A stretch of 64,000 bases of DNA, from the NCBI RefSeq assembly GCF_900176475.1, contig NZ_FWXX01000008.1:62001-126000 (forward strand). The letters run 5' to 3'. The translations under genes and the position numbers were made by a program. Below are positions 1-9,138 of the stretch, piece after piece. The stretch is from Tropicibacter naphthalenivorans (GTDB lineage Bacteria; Pseudomonadota; Alphaproteobacteria; Rhodobacterales; Rhodobacteraceae). Below the pieces are notes generated by a model that did not search any database, was not told the DNA's origin, and was given only the letters and a program-made list of their open reading frames with translations. Each line of letters starts with the position of its first letter. The first letter of the stretch is position 1.

Positions 1-820
1 CGATGTGTTCAAGGATGCGGGTATACAGCTGCGGCACGGCGACCATCATCGTCACGTCCCCTGCGGCGATGCGGGTCACCAGCTCTGCCACGTTGAACTG
101 CGGCGCCACGTGCAGCCGCGCGCCAGAGGCAAAGGCAGAGATCACGTTGGAGGACAGGCCAATGGCGTGGGCGATGGGGGAGACGAGGTAGATGGAATCG
201 TCGGGCGTGAGTTCGCGGTTGATGACCTGCGCCTCGCCCTGCGCCAGCAGCGTGGCGTTGGTCAGCATGACGCCTTTGGGGGTGCCGGTGGTGCCAGAGG
301 TGAACATGATCAACCCCAGATCGTCGCTCGCGTCGTTGGGCGTGCTGTCCTGCGCCGGGCAGGCGGTGATCTGGCCAAAGGGCGTGTCGATCAGCGGGCT
401 GGCGTCGAATTCGGCGGACAGCTTGCGCGCCACGTTGCTGACGCTGGCATCCACGAGGGGAAAGGCGATCATCCGCGGTTCGGCAAAGGCCGCGATGCTG
501 CGGATTTCCGAGGCGGTCATGCGCGCGTTCAGGATCGAGCAGCACGCGCCCACGCGGTTGGCCGCCGTCACCAGCGCAATGGCGGAGATCGAGTTTTCCG
601 CCACGATCAGGATGCGGTCCTGGGCGCGCAGGCCTGCGCCCGTCAGGGCCGAGGCCACCTGATCCGTCAGCGCATCCAGCGCGGTCCAGGTGACGCGGCG
701 GCCGTTTTCGACCAGTGCCGGCGCATCCCCATGCAAGCCCGCCCAGTGCGAAACCAACTGATGAAATCGCCCAAACCGGTCCGCAAGACGCGATTCTGCC
801 TGCAATTCAACGCTGTTCAT
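1..820 (-). CDS. AMP-binding acyl-CoA synthetase, N-terminal part (runs off window)
   Basis: ATP-dependent acid:CoA ligase of the ANL superfamily, which would activate a carboxylic acid as an acyl-adenylate and then as the CoA thioester in the cytosol. About 273 residues are visible from the ATG at 820. The adenylate motif TSGTTGTPKG lies at residues 174-183, and the start of the substrate-binding region (VSPIAHAIGL) follows. The C-terminal half, with the hinge and catalytic lysine, is beyond base 1. It is transcribed away from the TRAP operon that starts at 969, so the 150-bp gap is a divergent promoter region. Substrate is not predictable from this part; the neighbouring TRAP system and beta-oxidation-like gene suggest an organic acid (inference). 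Confidence 0.85.
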   Translation of the reverse strand, partial: MNSVELQAESRLADRFGRFHQLVSHWAGLHGDAPALVENGRRVTWTALDALTDQVASALTGAGLRAQDRILIVAENSISAIALVTAANRVGACCSILNARMTASEIRSIAAFAEPRMIAFPLVDASVSNVARKLSAEFDASPLIDTPFGQITACPAQDSTPNDASDDLGLIMFTSGTTGTPKGVMLTNATLLAQGEAQVINRELTPDDSIYLVSPIAHAIGLSSNVISAFASGARLHVAPQFNVAELVTRIAAGDVTMMVAVPQLYTRILEHI

Positions 821-968
821 GACCGTCCTCCCCTACGTCTTGCCCCATGACCTCGCGTATCGCTGCGACAAAATCAACCAAAATTGTACCGCACAGCGAA
901 ATTTATGATTGTTTTTGTGAAACTACCGGGCCGCAAAACAGGTGCAAAGAGTCACAGGGAGGAGCCAG

Positions 969-2063
969 GTGACTATGCTCAAAGCCGCCGCGCTTGGCAC
1001 TGTTGCAATTGCCGCGCAGGCGCAGGCCGAAACCATCACCTACGGCAACTTCATGCCCGCCGGTCACCCGATCAACACCCAAGCCGTCCTGCCCTTCTTT
1101 GAGCGCATGACCGAAGCCACGGGTGGCGAGATGACCCTGGACCTGCAAGCGGGCGGCGTCATCACCGGCACCAAGACCACGCTGGAAGGCATCGATTCGA
1201 ACCTTGTGACCGCGGGCTACGTCGTCGACCTGTATATCCCGTCGTCGCTGCCCTACTCGGTCACGATCACCAACCTTGGCATGAACGCCGCAAGCCCGCT
1301 GGCCGGTTCTGCCGCCGCGACCGAGCTGCACCTGACCCAGTGCCCGGGCTGCGTCGCCGAGATGGAAGATTACAACACGCGCACCTTCGCCGTGCAGCGC
1401 ATCACCGACTATACCATGTACTGCCGCGAGGGCATCGAGACCACCGCCGACATGGCAGGCAAGAACATCAAGGTCTCATCCAACTGGGGCTTGATCGTCG
1501 AAAAGCTGGGCGCGAACGCGGTCAACGTGCAGGCGTCGGAAATGTACGAAGCGTTCCAGCGCGGCCTGATCGACTGCGCCGTGGCGCCGGAAATCTGGCT
1601 GGAGCAGCGCAGCCTGTGGGACACCGCCAAGGTGGTCTTTGACCTGCCGCTGGGGGCGTTCCAGGGCGGTCACCTGATGGCGACGAACATGGACGTCTAC
1701 GAAGACTTTGATGACGCCACCAAAGAGGCCTACTTCGGCAACATGCCCAAGCCGATCACCGAGGTGAGCGCGGCCTATATCGGCGGCGACGTGTCGGCCC
1801 GCGAAAAGGCGGCGAATCACGGCGTGAAATACGTAGAGGCGGACGACGCCTTCAAGGCGATCCTCGCCGAGGCCCGCGCCGAGAACGAAGCGCTGACCAT
1901 CGCGCGCGCCAAGGACGCCGGTGTCGACAACCCCGAAGAGCTGGTGGCCAAGTTCAAAGAGCTGATCGCCAAGTGGGAAGCCATCAAGGCCGAAGTGAAC
2001 GGTGACATGGACGCCTTTGAGGCGCGCCTCAAGGCTGACATCTACGACGGTCTGCCGCGCTAA
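969..2063 (+). CDS. TRAP transporter substrate-binding protein (DctP family)
   Basis: Periplasmic solute receptor of a tripartite ATP-independent transporter, delivering an organic acid or related solute to the DctQM membrane pair encoded just downstream. About 364 residues. A short Sec signal peptide with an alanine-rich core ends at AQA before ETITYG, near residue 20. The fold-typical YGNFMPAGHPI start and the QASEMYEAFQRGLIDC segment, a DctP signature, are present. I chose GTG 969 because an AGGGAGGAG ribosome site ends four bases upstream; ATG 975 is in frame and nearly equivalent. It is first in a receptor, small permease, large permease operon followed by an IclR gene. Ligand unknown. 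Confidence 0.92.
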   Translation: MTMLKAAALGTVAIAAQAQAETITYGNFMPAGHPINTQAVLPFFERMTEATGGEMTLDLQAGGVITGTKTTLEGIDSNLVTAGYVVDLYIPSSLPYSVTITNLGMNAASPLAGSAAATELHLTQCPGCVAEMEDYNTRTFAVQRITDYTMYCREGIETTADMAGKNIKVSSNWGLIVEKLGANAVNVQASEMYEAFQRGLIDCAVAPEIWLEQRSLWDTAKVVFDLPLGAFQGGHLMATNMDVYEDFDDATKEAYFGNMPKPITEVSAAYIGGDVSAREKAANHGVKYVEADDAFKAILAEARAENEALTIARAKDAGVDNPEELVAKFKELIAKWEAIKAEVNGDMDAFEARLKADIYDGLPR

Positions 2064-2134
2064 GCGTCTGCTGCGAGTGACAGGCGCGTGTCCCAAAGCG
2101 GGGCGCGCGCACCAAAGGGAAGGGAGGCCCACGC

Positions 2135-2662
2135 GTGACACAACCTGTGAACGAATCCGTATTCACACCGATCGAGACGGCCATCGAATGGCTGGCCAAG
2201 CTGTCGTTCTTTGTGGGCGCGCTGTCGATCATCCTGATGATGCTGCATATCGGGGCCGATGTCTTTGCCCGCACGTTTTTCGGCTCTGGCGTGCCCGGCA
2301 CGCTGGAGATCACCGCCGAGTGGTACATGATCGGCATCGTTTACATGCCCCTCGCTCTGCTGATGCTGCGCGACCAGCATATCTCGGTCGATCTGTTCAT
2401 CCACAACCTGAGCCCCCGCGTCCAGCACGGGCTGCGCGCCGCGACCGGGGTGCTGGCCATGGCGTATTTCTACTATTGGGCGGATGCCTCTTTGCAGCTG
2501 GCGCTGAAAAAGACCAAACGCCTGTCGTTCCTTGACAGTGGTCTTTGGCAGATCCCCACATGGCCGGTCTATTGGGCCTGTTTCATTGGCGTGGTGCTGC
2601 TGATGCTGGCGACCGCCGTGATGATTGTCCGCGCGGTGATCGCGTCTCGCACGGCGGACTGA
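2135..2662 (+). CDS. TRAP transporter small permease (DctQ family)
   Basis: Small four-helix membrane subunit that docks with the large permease in a TRAP transporter. It has 175 residues with hydrophobic segments near residues 25-47, 60-80, 100-120 and 140-165, and the conserved EITAEWYMIG stretch. The start is GTG 2135, preceded by GGGAGG about seven bases upstream. It lies 71 bp after the receptor gene and 65 bp before the large permease, in the usual P-Q-M order. Inner membrane location follows from the family. Confidence 0.9.
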   Translation: MTQPVNESVFTPIETAIEWLAKLSFFVGALSIILMMLHIGADVFARTFFGSGVPGTLEITAEWYMIGIVYMPLALLMLRDQHISVDLFIHNLSPRVQHGLRAATGVLAMAYFYYWADASLQLALKKTKRLSFLDSGLWQIPTWPVYWACFIGVVLLMLATAVMIVRAVIASRTAD

Positions 2663-2727
2663 GCGCGGCCCGCGCGCCCAAGCCCTTCGCCTAACCGACT
2701 ACTTTAGACTTGGAATGATATCCGCCC

Positions 2728-4035
2728 ATGGAACCTGCAACCGTCTTTATTTTTGCGCTGCTGATGCTGTTTGTGCTGCTGGCGCTTCGGATGCCCATCG
2801 CGATTGCGCTGTCGCTGGTGTCCGCCGGGGGCATCCTGATGATCCGAGGCCCGCGCGCCGCCATGGCGATGATGGGGTCCGAGACGCATGATTTCGCCGC
2901 ACATTGGACGCTGAGCGCGATCCCGATGTTCCTGCTGATGGGGGCCTTTGCCTTTCAGGGCGGGCTGACCACCTCTCTGTTCAAGGCCGGGCGCATCTGG
3001 CTAAGCCGTCTGCCGGGGGGCCTTGCGGTGGCGACAAACGCGGCGACGGCGATGTTTGCGGCCTCGTCCGGCTCTTCCATTGCGACCTCGGCGGCGATGA
3101 CGCGGCTGGCGGCACCGGAAATGCTCAAAGCGGGCTATGCGCCGTCGCTGGCGACCTCTGTGATTGCCTGCGCGGGCACCATTGGCGCGCTGATCCCGCC
3201 GTCGATCCTGTTCGTGGTCTATGCGTGGGCCACCTCGGAGAACGTCGGCCAGCTGCTGATGGCGGGTCTGCTGCCGGGGATCCTGACCGCGCTGGCCTAT
3301 ACCGCGCTGATCATCACGCGGGTCAAGCTGGACCCCTCGCTCGCCCCGGCGGTGAACGATCATTACACTTGGGCCGACCGTCTTGGGGTGCTGAAGGAAA
3401 TCTGGCCGATCCCCTTTTTGATGCTGGTGGTCACTGGCTCGATCTATGGCGGCTTTGCCACCGCGACAGAGGCCGCCGCGCTGGGGTTGATCGCGACGCT
3501 GCTGCTGGTGGTGCTGCGCGGCAGCTTTAGCATCAAGTTCCTGCGCGATTCCGTCACCGATGCGGTGACCAGCTCGGCGTCGGTGTTCTTTGTCGCGCTT
3601 GGCGCGGCGCTGTTTGCCAAGCTGCTGGCGCTGTCGGGCATCCCGCCAATCATCGGCAACTTTATCGAACAGTCGAACATGACCGCCATGCAGTTGGTGT
3701 TCGTGGTGATCGGAGTTTACCTGATCCTCGGGATGTTCCTTGACCCGATCGGCATCCTGCTGATCACCCTGCCGATCCTGCTGCCCGCCTTTGACGCACT
3801 GGAGACGAACCTGATCTGGATGGGCGTCATCATCGTCAAGATGATCGAGATCGGCCTGCTGACCCCGCCTGTTGGCCTGAACGTGTTTGTCGTCAAAGGC
3901 GTGCTGGGCGATGAGGTCGAACTGAAAGAGATTTTCAAAGGCGTGATGTGGTTCCTTGTGGCCGAAGTCTTTATCATGGGCCTTATCATCGCATTTCCGC
4001 AAATCAGTCTCGCCCTGCCGAACCTGATGCAATAA
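2728..4035 (+). CDS. TRAP transporter large permease (DctM family)
   Basis: Transport-forming subunit of the TRAP system, using an ion gradient for solute uptake across the inner membrane. It has 435 residues, the family norm, with about twelve hydrophobic segments. Landmarks are the N-terminal LRMPIAIALSLVSAGG, the SGSSIATSAAM region, GTIGALIPPSI and the C-terminal LLTPPVGLNVFVVKG. The ORF is intact, and it is followed 38 bp later by the IclR regulator, suggesting one transcription unit. Substrate is not readable from the sequence. Confidence 0.93.
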   Translation: MEPATVFIFALLMLFVLLALRMPIAIALSLVSAGGILMIRGPRAAMAMMGSETHDFAAHWTLSAIPMFLLMGAFAFQGGLTTSLFKAGRIWLSRLPGGLAVATNAATAMFAASSGSSIATSAAMTRLAAPEMLKAGYAPSLATSVIACAGTIGALIPPSILFVVYAWATSENVGQLLMAGLLPGILTALAYTALIITRVKLDPSLAPAVNDHYTWADRLGVLKEIWPIPFLMLVVTGSIYGGFATATEAAALGLIATLLLVVLRGSFSIKFLRDSVTDAVTSSASVFFVALGAALFAKLLALSGIPPIIGNFIEQSNMTAMQLVFVVIGVYLILGMFLDPIGILLITLPILLPAFDALETNLIWMGVIIVKMIEIGLLTPPVGLNVFVVKGVLGDEVELKEIFKGVMWFLVAEVFIMGLIIAFPQISLALPNLMQ

Positions 4036-4073
4036 GCGGAGCGGCAGTGCGACAGGCCGGACAGGAGACACCG

Positions 4074-4931
4074 ATGACCGAGACAAAGCTGAAAAACGAG
4101 GGCAGCCCGCATCCGTCGGCCCCTGCGCGCGTCTTTGCCTCTCGGTCGCTGGAATCGCTCGAAGAGGAGTACGGCGAGGATCGCAAGTTCATCTGGTCGG
4201 TGGCCCGCGCCATGCAGATCCTTCAGGCGTTCCGCCTGCGGGACGGGGCGATGGGCAACAACGAGCTGTCCGAAAGCACCGGCATCGCCAAGGCGACGGT
4301 AACGCGGCTGACCCATACGCTGACCGAGCTGGGGTATCTCAAACGCGACAACGCGCGCAAATACTACCCCAGCCCGACGCTGCTGACGCTGGGCTACACG
4401 GTGCTGGGCAAGCTGCGCGTGCGGCAGATGGCGCAGGCCGGGATGCAGGAAATCGCCACCGCGTCGAACGCGTCTGTGGCGCTGGCCTGGCCCGAAGAGG
4501 ACACGATGGTCTATGTGGCGGCCAACGCCGCGCCCGGCTCTGACGGGTTGCTGCTGGACGTGGGCGCGCGCATCGGCATGGCGAACACCTCGGTGGGGCG
4601 GGCCTATCTGGCGTGCCTGCCGGACGACGCTTTGGCGGCGAAATACGCCCGCTGGGAGGTGCTGTACGGTGCGGAATGGCCCGCCATGAAGGACCGTATC
4701 GAGCGCGCCATCGAACAGGTGCGCACCCGCGGCTTTTGCATGGTGGATCGCGAGTGGCGGTCGAACGTGCGCGCCGTGGCGACGCCGGTCTACGATGCCG
4801 ACCACCAGACCTATATGGCGATGAACTGCGGTGGGCCGGCCTTTGTGCTGGACCCGGCCAAGCTGGAACAGGAATACGGGCCCCGCCTTGTCCATTTGGC
4901 GGCAAAGCTGGGCTGGCGCTCGCCCTGGTGA
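4074..4931 (+). CDS. IclR-family transcriptional regulator
   Basis: DNA-binding regulator with an N-terminal winged helix and a C-terminal effector (GAF-like) domain, 285 residues. The helix-turn-helix is around residues 55-90 (NNELSESTGIAKATVTRL), and IclR-type ligand-domain features follow (GMANTSVGRAYLA, VDREWRSNVRAVATPV). ATG 4074 is chosen because AGGAGA precedes it; the open frame extends further upstream into dctM but without a ribosome site. The placement between the TRAP genes and a beta-oxidation gene suggests control of uptake and catabolism of one acid (inference). Confidence 0.9.
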   Translation: MTETKLKNEGSPHPSAPARVFASRSLESLEEEYGEDRKFIWSVARAMQILQAFRLRDGAMGNNELSESTGIAKATVTRLTHTLTELGYLKRDNARKYYPSPTLLTLGYTVLGKLRVRQMAQAGMQEIATASNASVALAWPEEDTMVYVAANAAPGSDGLLLDVGARIGMANTSVGRAYLACLPDDALAAKYARWEVLYGAEWPAMKDRIERAIEQVRTRGFCMVDREWRSNVRAVATPVYDADHQTYMAMNCGGPAFVLDPAKLEQEYGPRLVHLAAKLGWRSPW

Positions 4932-5055
4932 CCTTGGGGGTCGCGCGGGGCTGAACAAAGGAACAAGAGGAAAGACCCGAACGCGGTCCCTGCGGGGGAC
5001 CGTGCGGGACAGCTATGGCCTGCGCCCTTTGTCGCACAGGGGGAGGAGAGGAAAG

Positions 5056-6321
5056 ATGACCGATCATTTGCACGCCAACATGCAGGACAACCCCACCGAC
5101 GCGACGCTGGCCTTGCGCGCGCTGCGGCGGTTCCCGGACCGTGTGGCCTTTCGCTGGGACGGGGGCGAGCAGACGATCCTCGCGTCCAACACCTCTTCGC
5201 TGTCGATTGCGTCGATTGCCAAGAACTGCGCGCAAAAGGATCGCGTGGTGGGGATGCACTTCTTCAACCCTGTGCCGCTGATGAAGCTGGTCGAGGTGAT
5301 CCCCGGCGCGGCCACCAGCGCCGATGTGACCGAGACCACCGTCGCCGTGTCCAAGCAGATGGGCAAGGTGCCGGTGATCGCCAAGGACGGCCCCGGCTTT
5401 ATCGTCAACCTCGGGGGCCGCGCGTATTACACCGAAGGGTTGCACATCGAGGCCGAGGGCGTCGCCCCGCCCGAGCAGATCGACCGCATCATGAAGATGG
5501 CGGGGGGCTTTCGCATGGGTCCGTTCGAGCTGATGGACCTGACGGGGATCGACACCAATTATCCGGTGTCGACGTTCATCTTTGACGGCTACCACAACGA
5601 CGCGCGCCTGCGCACCACGCCGCGTCACGGCTATATGGTCGAGGCAGGGCGTCTGGGCCGCAAGGTCGGGCAGGGGTTTTATGACTATTCGCAAGACCTG
5701 CCCAAGCTGCCGGTGCCGCCCGAAGCGGGGCCGGTGACCGAGCTTGCGGCGCATGTGCCGGGCCAATTTGCGGACGCGTTTGGCGCTCTGGCGGACAAGG
5801 GGCTGAACGTGCAGGCCGATAATGGCACCGCACCGATTTTGGTTGCGCCCTTGGGCGAGGATTGCACCACGGTTGTGCATCGCCTTGGGCTGGACGCGCG
5901 GCGCACGGTGGCGGTGGACCTGTCCGGCGCGGCCATGGGGATCGTCACGGTGATGACCGCCCCCGGCGGCAATGACGCGCTGGAGGGCGTGACCTCTTGG
6001 CTGCAAGGCGCGGGCCTGCACGTCGAGGTGATCAAGGACAGCCCCGGTTTTGTCGCCCCGCGCATCATCGCGATGATCGTCAACCTGTGCTGCGAGATGG
6101 CGCAGATCGGCGTGGGCTCGCCCGAAGACCTCGGCAAGGCCATGACCATGGGTCTGAACTATCCCATGAACCCGCTGAGCTATGGCGACGAGGTGGGCCG
6201 CGAGCGGCTGCTGGCGACCATGCAGGGCTTGCAGGCGGTCACCGGCTCCGAACGCTATCGCCCAAGCCTGTGGCTGCGGCGGCGCGCCATGCTGGGGCTG
6301 TCGCTGATGTCGGCGGACTAA
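5056..6321 (+). CDS. Chimeric ORF: acyl-CoA synthetase N-terminus fused to 3-hydroxyacyl-CoA dehydrogenase lacking its NAD domain
   Basis: The ORF is open (421 residues) and has a strong GGGAGGAGAGG ribosome site, but it is composite. Residues 1-40 look like the start of an AMP-binding ligase (FPDRVAFRWDGGEQT). From residue 41 it is a PaaH/PaaC-type 3-hydroxyacyl-CoA dehydrogenase entered at ILASNTSSLSI, the end of the Rossmann domain. The normal GxGxxG NAD-binding start, about 110 residues, is absent. The C-terminal helical domain is complete, including HFFNPVPLMKLVEVI, GRKVGQGFYDY and a second C-terminal repeat. Without the dinucleotide fold it should not work as a dehydrogenase. A deletion joining two neighbouring genes is the simplest explanation. 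A hairpin (GGTCCC/GGGACC, 4985-5001) lies in the upstream gap. Confidence 0.85.
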   Translation: MTDHLHANMQDNPTDATLALRALRRFPDRVAFRWDGGEQTILASNTSSLSIASIAKNCAQKDRVVGMHFFNPVPLMKLVEVIPGAATSADVTETTVAVSKQMGKVPVIAKDGPGFIVNLGGRAYYTEGLHIEAEGVAPPEQIDRIMKMAGGFRMGPFELMDLTGIDTNYPVSTFIFDGYHNDARLRTTPRHGYMVEAGRLGRKVGQGFYDYSQDLPKLPVPPEAGPVTELAAHVPGQFADAFGALADKGLNVQADNGTAPILVAPLGEDCTTVVHRLGLDARRTVAVDLSGAAMGIVTVMTAPGGNDALEGVTSWLQGAGLHVEVIKDSPGFVAPRIIAMIVNLCCEMAQIGVGSPEDLGKAMTMGLNYPMNPLSYGDEVGRERLLATMQGLQAVTGSERYRPSLWLRRRAMLGLSLMSAD

Positions 6322-6329
6322 GTACGGGG

Positions 6330-6359
6330 GGCGGCGCGCCGAGGGGTGGGCCGCCTTTT
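6330..6359 (+). terminator. Rho-independent terminator
   Basis: GGCGGC (6330-6335) pairs with GCCGCC (6350-6355) and is followed by TTTT. It lies just after the chimeric dehydrogenase stop at 6321 and before the convergent pabC gene, so it probably ends the TRAP/IclR transcription unit. Confidence 0.65.
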
Positions 6360-6362
6360 GCC

Positions 6363-6998
6363 TTAGGGTATAAGCTGCGCCGGGATCAGGCCGCGCAGGG
6401 CGTTGCACAGCGCAAGACGCGGGGCGCGGTCCAGTTGTGCCGCCGGGATGCTAGCGACGCGGGCCTGACCCGTGGCCAGCAGCTCGGCCCGCATCACACC
6501 GGGCAGCACGCCATCGGACAGCGGCGGCGTGACCCACATCCCATCCACCTTTACCAGTAGGTTGGTGATCGTGCCTTCGCAGGCTTGGCCCATTTCATTG
6601 AGGAAAATCACCTCGTCGAGGCCTTGGGGCAGGGCGGCACGAGCGCTATCGTACAGGGCGCGCCGGGTGGATTTGACCCCCAGCCACGGATCGCGCGCAG
6701 ACAGCCGCTGGGGCGCGATGGCCACCCGCCACAGGGTCGCCGGGGGCGGAACGGTGCCTTGGGTCATCTCCAGCCCCTCCGCGCCAAGGGTCAGGCGCAA
6801 CCGCTGCGGGGCGTCGCCCGTGACCCCCGCCAAGGCCGCATCGAACCCCGCCGGGTCAAAGTCAAAGCCCAAGCGGCGCGCCGACAGGCACATCCGGTCC
6901 CGGTGCCGCCGGGCCAAGGCCACGCCCACCCCCGGCTGCCAGAGCATGGTCTCGATCAGGCGGGTTCCGGCTGGAACGTGGCGAAACGGCTCTTCCAT
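6363..6998 (-). CDS. pabC: Aminotransferase class IV, aminodeoxychorismate lyase-like
   Basis: PLP-dependent fold-type IV enzyme expected to split 4-amino-4-deoxychorismate into 4-aminobenzoate and pyruvate in folate synthesis. It is 211 residues, short for the family. Features seen are LIETMLWQPGVGVALARRHRDRM at the N-terminus, the K of LGVKSTRRALYD as the likely PLP lysine region, and the class IV motifs DEVIFLNEMGQACEGTITNL and GVLPGVMR. Its start overlaps the end of pabB by 43 bp, which indicates translational coupling. The assignment rests mainly on this partnership; another class IV aminotransferase activity is possible. Confidence 0.8.
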   Translation of the reverse strand: MEEPFRHVPAGTRLIETMLWQPGVGVALARRHRDRMCLSARRLGFDFDPAGFDAALAGVTGDAPQRLRLTLGAEGLEMTQGTVPPPATLWRVAIAPQRLSARDPWLGVKSTRRALYDSARAALPQGLDEVIFLNEMGQACEGTITNLLVKVDGMWVTPPLSDGVLPGVMRAELLATGQARVASIPAAQLDRAPRLALCNALRGLIPAQLIP

Positions 6999-8077
6999 AG
7001 GGCTTCCTCATATTCGCTGTCGGCGCGGCTGTCCCAGACCAGACCGCCGCCGACGTTCAGCACCGCCTGCCCGTTTTCCACCAAAAGCGTGCGGATGGCC
7101 ACATTGAACGACGCGCGTCCGTCCGGCGCGGCCCAGCCGATGGCCCCGCAGTATGCCTCGCGCGGGTGCTGTTCCAGCGCGCGGATGATCTGCATCGAGC
7201 GGATTTTCGGCGCCCCGGTGATCGACCCGCAAGGGAAAATCGCCGTCAGGATGTCTGCAAGCCCTGTGCCTGTGGCCAGCTGCGCCTCGACCTGGCTGAC
7301 GACCTGGTGAACCGTCTCGTAGGTTTCGACCTTGAACAGCTCGGGCACGCGGACGCTGCCCGGCTGGGCGATGCGCGACAGATCGTTGCGCAAAAGATCG
7401 ACGATCATCAGGTTTTCGGCGAGGGTCTTTTCGTCCTGCGTCAGGGCATCGCGCAGCTTTGTGTCCTCGGCGGGGGTGGCGCCGCGCGGGGCGGTGCCTT
7501 TCATCGGGCGGGTGGCGATGGTGCCGTCCGCGTCAACGCGAAAGAACAGCTCTGGCGAGCGCGACAGGATCGCCGGACCCTCCGCCGGTTCGATCAGCGC
7601 CCCATGGGCCACCGGCTGCCGCCGCGCCAAAGCGGCATAAAGCCCGCGCGGATCGCCCTTGAACGTGGCCCGCAAAGGCATGGTCAGGTTCGCCTGATAG
7701 ATGTCGCCCGCGCCAATGTGATCGCGCACCGCGTCAAAGGCCTGCGCATAGCGGGCGGAGTCCCAGTCGGGGATGAATTCCCCCAGCTCAAAACCATCGC
7801 CCCCAAGCGGCGCGGGCTGTTGCGGCGCGTCATAGACACCAAAGGACAGCAGCGGCATCCGGCGCTGGACGGGCATCAACGCGGCCAGCCGCGGCTCTAG
7901 CACGTAGCCCAGTTCGTAGCTGGCGTATCCGGCCAGCCAGTGGCCGCTGGCCTTGGCGGTTTCCAGCGCGGCAAAGGCGGCGGGCACCTCTTGGGGTGTG
8001 TGCGCCTCGATCAGCCGGATGGGGTGGTCAAAGCCCGAGGCGTTCCCTCCCGGACCGTTATCGAACCTGATGCGCAT
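6956..8077 (-). CDS. pabB: Aminodeoxychorismate synthase component I
   Basis: Chorismate-binding enzyme that makes 4-amino-4-deoxychorismate for p-aminobenzoate and folate. It has 373 residues from ATG 8077 (MRIRFDNG), with chorismate-family motifs DIYQANLTMPL, SPELFFRV, RPMKGTAPRG, EKTLAENLMIVDLLRNDL and FPCGSITGAPKIRSMQII. A longer frame to 8173 exists, but residues before MRIRF do not resemble the family. No pabA glutaminase is adjacent, so the ammonia-donating subunit must be elsewhere. Coupled to pabC downstream. Confidence 0.9.
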   Translation of the reverse strand: MRIRFDNGPGGNASGFDHPIRLIEAHTPQEVPAAFAALETAKASGHWLAGYASYELGYVLEPRLAALMPVQRRMPLLSFGVYDAPQQPAPLGGDGFELGEFIPDWDSARYAQAFDAVRDHIGAGDIYQANLTMPLRATFKGDPRGLYAALARRQPVAHGALIEPAEGPAILSRSPELFFRVDADGTIATRPMKGTAPRGATPAEDTKLRDALTQDEKTLAENLMIVDLLRNDLSRIAQPGSVRVPELFKVETYETVHQVVSQVEAQLATGTGLADILTAIFPCGSITGAPKIRSMQIIRALEQHPREAYCGAIGWAAPDGRASFNVAIRTLLVENGQAVLNVGGGLVWDSRADSEYEEALWKSRFATFQPEPA

Positions 8078-8242
8078 GACGGGAATCCTGTCGCGTTGTT
8101 TTGCGCCCCGTACATGGCAAATTCCGTATGAGTGCCAGTGAAAAATGCGCCTCTTGAGGGCGGGCAGCGACACTTGGCCGATTTATGGGCAAAGCGGGGC
8201 GGTTTCGCCCCTTTGCGCGATGCGCTAGACCGGGGGCAGCTA

Positions 8243-9130
8243 ATGAAAGGCCAAAAGATGCAGACCAAAGCGCGCCCCTGTCACTGGATCGTCGACGGCC
8301 TCGAGCTGGCCGGGTTGGAATGGGGGCCACAGGACGGCGTGCCGGTGCTGGCGCTGCACGGCTGGATGGACCACGCCGAGAGCTTTGCCGTGCTCGCGCC
8401 GCTGCTGGAGGGGTGCCACGTGGTGGCGCTGGACCTGAGCGGGCAGGGGCTGAGCGGGCATCGCGCGCCCCATGCGACCTATAATATCTGGGATGACCTG
8501 CCGCAGGTTGCGCAGGTGCTGGACCAGCTTGGGTGGGAGTCTTGCGTGCTGATGGGGCATTCGCGCGGGGCCAATATCAGCGCGCTGTTCACCGCCGCCC
8601 AGCCAGACCGGGTGCGGGCGCTGATCTCGATTGATTGCCTGACGCCCGAGCCGGTGGAGGCCAGCGTGGTGACGACGCTGCGCGCCTTTATCGAAGAGAC
8701 GCGCAAAGTGGCCGCACGGCCCCCGCGCGTGTTCGAGAGCAAGGACGCCTACGCGGCGCGGCGGCGGCACCAAGGCAACCCCGAGCATGTCTCGTACGCC
8801 TTGGCCGCGCGCGCTTTGGAAGAGGACGAGGGGGGATTTCGCCTGCGGGGGGATGCGCGCATGTTTGCCAGTTCCGCGATCAAGCTGACCCAAGCGCAGG
8901 TCGAAGACGTGATGCGCGCGATCCAGTGCCCGGTGCTGAACATCTGGGGGCAGGATGGGTTGCTGGCGCGGCGGCCGCAGACAGTGGCTTTGGCCGAGCG
9001 GGGGGCGGCGTTGATTGCGCGCTATGAGCGGCACGATCTGCCGGGCGATCACCATCTTCACATGGACCCCGCTGTTGCGCCGCGGATTGCCGAGTTGGTG
9101 CTGGATTTCCTGCGGCGGTCTTTAGGGTAG
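8243..9130 (+). CDS. Alpha/beta hydrolase
   Basis: Soluble alpha/beta-fold hydrolase of unknown substrate. About 295 residues from ATG 8243, which follows a GGGGGCAG ribosome-like site; ATG 8258 is an alternative. Visible features are the oxyanion-region HGWMDHAESF, the nucleophile elbow GHSRGANIS (Ser), the acid-region WGQDGLL and the catalytic His in GDHHLHMDP. Divergent from pabB, 165 bp apart. It ends in TAG 15 bp before an intergenic repeat. Confidence 0.85.
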   Translation: MKGQKMQTKARPCHWIVDGLELAGLEWGPQDGVPVLALHGWMDHAESFAVLAPLLEGCHVVALDLSGQGLSGHRAPHATYNIWDDLPQVAQVLDQLGWESCVLMGHSRGANISALFTAAQPDRVRALISIDCLTPEPVEASVVTTLRAFIEETRKVAARPPRVFESKDAYAARRRHQGNPEHVSYALAARALEEDEGGFRLRGDARMFASSAIKLTQAQVEDVMRAIQCPVLNIWGQDGLLARRPQTVALAERGAALIARYERHDLPGDHHLHMDPAVAPRIAELVLDFLRRSLG

Positions 9131-9138
9131 GGGTGGAG

